Shown here piece by piece: positions 62,901 to 64,000 of a DNA stretch of 64,000 nucleotides. The translations under genes and the position numbers were made by a program. The notes beneath the pieces were generated by a model. That model was not told the DNA's origin. It was given only the letters and a program-made list of their open reading frames with translations, and did not search any database. Numbering within the stretch: the first letter of the stretch is position 1; each line of letters begins with the position of its first letter. The DNA is from Salinimicrobium marinum. Lineage in GTDB: Bacteria > Bacteroidota > Bacteroidia > Flavobacteriales > Flavobacteriaceae. The stretch lies in contig NZ_BMXB01000003.1 in NCBI RefSeq assembly GCF_014651535.1, positions 62,001 through 126,000 on the forward strand, given 5' to 3'.

Positions 62901-63616
62901 AAAAGGCAGAAAAGCAGTTAAAGCGTCAAAAAGCAGATCTGGAAAGAGCCAACAGGGATCTTGAGCAGTTTGTTTCTATTTGTTCCCATGATCTTCAGGA
63001 ACCGCTTTCTACTATTAAATTCGGAAGTGATGTACTGGGGAAAATTTATTCCAGTCAATTGGATGAAAAGGGGAAGGATTATATTTCTTACATAAAAAAC
63101 GCTTCCAACAGACTTTCCTCCCAGATCAAAGCTTTACTGGAGCATTCACGTATAGGTCGTAATGGGGATAAGACGCTTGTGGATACCCAGGAGCTGGTGG
63201 AGATCGTTAAATATGATCTTGGAAAAAGTATCAGGGATACCGAAGCCAAAATCCATGCAAATGAACTTCCGAAGATATCTGGTTATGAAGTGGAACTACG
63301 ACTTTTGTTTCAGAACCTTATAAGTAACGCCATAAAATATACTCCCCAGGAACGGAATCCGGTGATACGCATTTCGGCTTATAAAGAAGAAGAGTACTGG
63401 GTGTTTTCTATTGTAGACAACGGTGTGGGAATTTCCAAGGAGAACCTTAAAAACATTTTTACCATTTTTAACCGTGTAAATAAGGATGATGAGAAAGACG
63501 GTACCGGAGTCGGACTCGCACATGTTGAAAAAATCGTGCTGTTACATGACGGGAACATTTGGGTAGATTCACAGGAAGGGGTTGGGAGTACTTTCTATTT
63601 TAAACTTAAAGCATAG
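59972..63616 (+). CDS. CheB-CheR-PAS-histidine kinase fusion (1214 aa)
   Basis: Domains in order: CheB (about 25-200) with Ser in GASAGG, His in VIQHLSPD and Asp in GTGSDGT; CheR (about 225-480) with DVACSTGEEAYSFAM and DLVVCRNLLIYFEP; a PAS-like region (about 535-645); a coiled coil of EELQSTNEELQSVNEE-type repeats (about 660-730); two PAS domains (about 740-850 and 860-985); HisKA with the His in CSHDLQEP (about 1006); HATPase_c with NAIKYTP, DNGVGIS and GTGVGLA. SHDLQEP is the kinase type seen in phytochrome kinases. A bacteriophytochrome gene starts 4 bases after the stop, so the two are co-transcribed. One PAS fewer than the paralogue at 13390. Confidence 0.95.
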   Translation: MRKYTHKLPSESPNQKELADEVRIVAIGASAGGLEALKAFFEGAPKEDTNAYVVIQHLSPDYKSMMGELLKKSTGLPIVEVSEGLEVLPGHVYLIPPVNNLILQDGFLHLTEKPKNQSLNLPIDMFFESLAKTRKEMAIGVILSGTGSDGTRGARAIKEYDGMVMVQDPLQAQFDGMLRSAINTGLVDYVLPVEQMGTEIKNFITAPEFPFELGDEESEQTELMKILTYVDETTGLDFREYKKSTLARRVARRVKVCKCSSLSEYYTHLKTEKEEVDILYHEFLIGVTKFFRDSNVWNILRDKVIPEIVRNKKNGEVLKVWDVACSTGEEAYSFAMCISEEIERQGKTIELKIFATDISERHLETGSAGIYPESIAADVPHELLIKYFISHPRSYKVVEKLRNSVVFSRHNIIKNPPFSNMDLVVCRNLLIYFEPAIQKKALHMLHYALKKDGVLVLGTSETVQTKKEDFYEIDRKWKIYRNIAPSTRLNSGVSPIRANHLIENRAYRESRPARTNTTQTSPLKNKLRDELHESILEQFGGASVFIDSDFNILEALGEFRKYATLPTHGFSINLLDMMGDDLKYILQNTLRKANKQNDKIYYKNAVFQHEGEPKAVDIIVKPYKQRKLDAENTFVVTFIEKELNLDDVKSVDNITITNHTREYVSNLEEELKQTKEDLQTSLEEIETSNEELQAANEELLASNEELQSTNEELQSVNEEINTVNAENIQKMEDLEALNADMNNLLESTQIGTIFLDSSLCIRKFTPAITRHFSFINSDIGRPITHFTSNIGKNNLLRRCEKVLNTGEVLERVITSKEGGHYLRRISPYIDSKDEIKGVVITFIDVETLQKSREKLLASEKRYKSFYEEDPVMHISVDPKSSLIVHCNAIAVTSLGYEFKDELIGMPIFDLYSEEGQIRAIKNNKTFQKTGELVNLEQSLKTKSGEILPVILNAIAERDEQDSIITIRYTCVDISAQKKAEKQLKRQKADLERANRDLEQFVSICSHDLQEPLSTIKFGSDVLGKIYSSQLDEKGKDYISYIKNASNRLSSQIKALLEHSRIGRNGDKTLVDTQELVEIVKYDLGKSIRDTEAKIHANELPKISGYEVELRLLFQNLISNAIKYTPQERNPVIRISAYKEEEYWVFSIVDNGVGISKENLKNIFTIFNRVNKDDEKDGTGVGLAHVEKIVLLHDGNIWVDSQEGVGSTFYFKLKA

Positions 63617-63620
63617 CTTA

Positions 63621-64000
63621 TTGTCTTTAGACGCTCAACTTTACCCAGATAAGATCGATATTTCCAACTGTGAATTGGAACCCATTCATATTATCGGGAA
63701 GTCACAATCACATGGGGTGATTCTTGCCTGCAGTTCCCAAAAGATGGAGATAACCCAGTGCAGTGAAAATACTCTGGAGGTTTTCTCATTGCCACATGAA
63801 GATCTTAAGGGGGAACCACTGTCGGTGCTTATTGGGGAAGAGCAGGAGACGAAACTGAAAAATGGGTTTTTAAAAGGTGAAGCGCTACTTCCGGAGGAAA
63901 TAAAGATCAAAGGAAAGTCCTTCCTAATGCTATCTCATATTTTGGAAGCACAGCTACTTCTTGATTTTGAACCTTTGGAAAACCAATATGATCCTGTAAC
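63621..64000 (+). CDS. Bacteriophytochrome (5' part, runs off window)
   Basis: The frame from the TTG at 63621 is open to the window edge (126 residues visible). It matches the N-terminal PAS (PAS_2) domain of bacteriophytochromes: NCELEPIHIIGKSQSHG corresponds to the family motif NCExEPIHxPGxIQxHG. Cys17 aligns with the biliverdin-attaching cysteine of bacterial phytochromes, and the LEVFSLPHEDLKGEPL stretch follows as expected. The family Pro-Gly is Ile-Gly here. No ATG exists between the kinase stop and the motif; the TTG leaves 4 bases between the genes. GAF, PHY and output domains lie outside. A red/far-red photoreceptor is the expected role. Confidence 0.85.
   Translation, partial: MSLDAQLYPDKIDISNCELEPIHIIGKSQSHGVILACSSQKMEITQCSENTLEVFSLPHEDLKGEPLSVLIGEEQETKLKNGFLKGEALLPEEIKIKGKSFLMLSHILEAQLLLDFEPLENQYDPV

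Noticed and set aside
63686-63910. A 74-codon antisense frame at the right edge
   Set aside because: The plus strand there encodes the conserved bacteriophytochrome PAS domain; the antisense frame is its shadow.

Overview
The window reads as chromosomal DNA of a Bacteroidetes bacterium, most likely a marine or saline Flavobacteriaceae member of the Gramella/Salinimicrobium/Zunongwangia type. The grounds are the AT-rich composition, promoters of the Bacteroidetes form TTG-N17-20-TAnnTTTG, exported proteins with short MKK-type signals, a collagen-like lipoprotein, GIN/DUF4097 surface proteins, and the order ftsK-lolA-lptF/G-ribB. No rRNA, tRNA, CRISPR array, insertion sequence or prophage was seen. 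Genus is a guess.

Layout. 1-5.7 kb: the 3' part of a Dph6-like ATP pyrophosphatase, a dihydrolipoyl dehydrogenase, two tandem MsrB methionine sulfoxide reductases (one cytoplasmic, one exported) with a collagen-like lipoprotein, an alpha/beta hydrolase and an M48 lipoprotein peptidase. 5.8-10.1 kb: a UMF1-type MFS transporter, then a leftward operon of ECF sigma factor, membrane anti-sigma factor and two repeat-built exported proteins. 10.4-12.8 kb: lon. 13.4-18.5 kb: a 1353-residue CheB-CheR-PAS-histidine kinase fusion facing a stand-alone CheB. 18.7-23 kb: two orphan small proteins, a patatin, a holin-like membrane protein, an FMN reductase and an SDR. 23.1-29.9 kb: Ku and ligase D (a complete two-gene NHEJ system), a GAF histidine kinase, an AraC regulator, an unlisted 41-residue membrane protein and a nitroreductase. 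29.9-35.7 kb: the ftsK-lolA-lptF/G-ribB operon. 35.8-38.9 kb: universal stress protein, tpx-dgkA, and a peroxiredoxin-thioredoxin-small protein operon. 39-44 kb: NhaC antiporter, deoC-deoD, and a cystathionine gamma-synthase-like enzyme divergent from an Lrp regulator. 44.1-50.1 kb: an orphan exported protein, a second dihydrolipoyl dehydrogenase, a 35-residue basic protein, an aldose-epimerase-like protein, a second GAF kinase and a PQQ-type sugar dehydrogenase. 50.3-54.5 kb: sbcD-sbcC. 54.8-56.6 kb: an unrecognised 598-residue protein with seven cysteines, preceded by an FNR/CRP-like dyad and followed by tandem MITE-like repeats. 56.9-59.6 kb: a carboxypeptidase-regulatory-domain protein and an MBL-fold hydrolase. 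60-64 kb: a second CheB-CheR-PAS-histidine kinase whose stop is 4 nt before a bacteriophytochrome gene that runs off the window.

Common themes are oxidative and general stress repair (MsrB x2, Tpx, peroxiredoxin/thioredoxin, Lon, Usp, SbcCD, Ku/LigD) and sensory signalling: four histidine kinases, three CheB domains and two CheR domains, with no chemoreceptor, CheA, CheW or response regulator in view. The two most unusual parts are the CheB/CheR-kinase plus phytochrome pair at the right end and the cysteine-rich protein at 54784.
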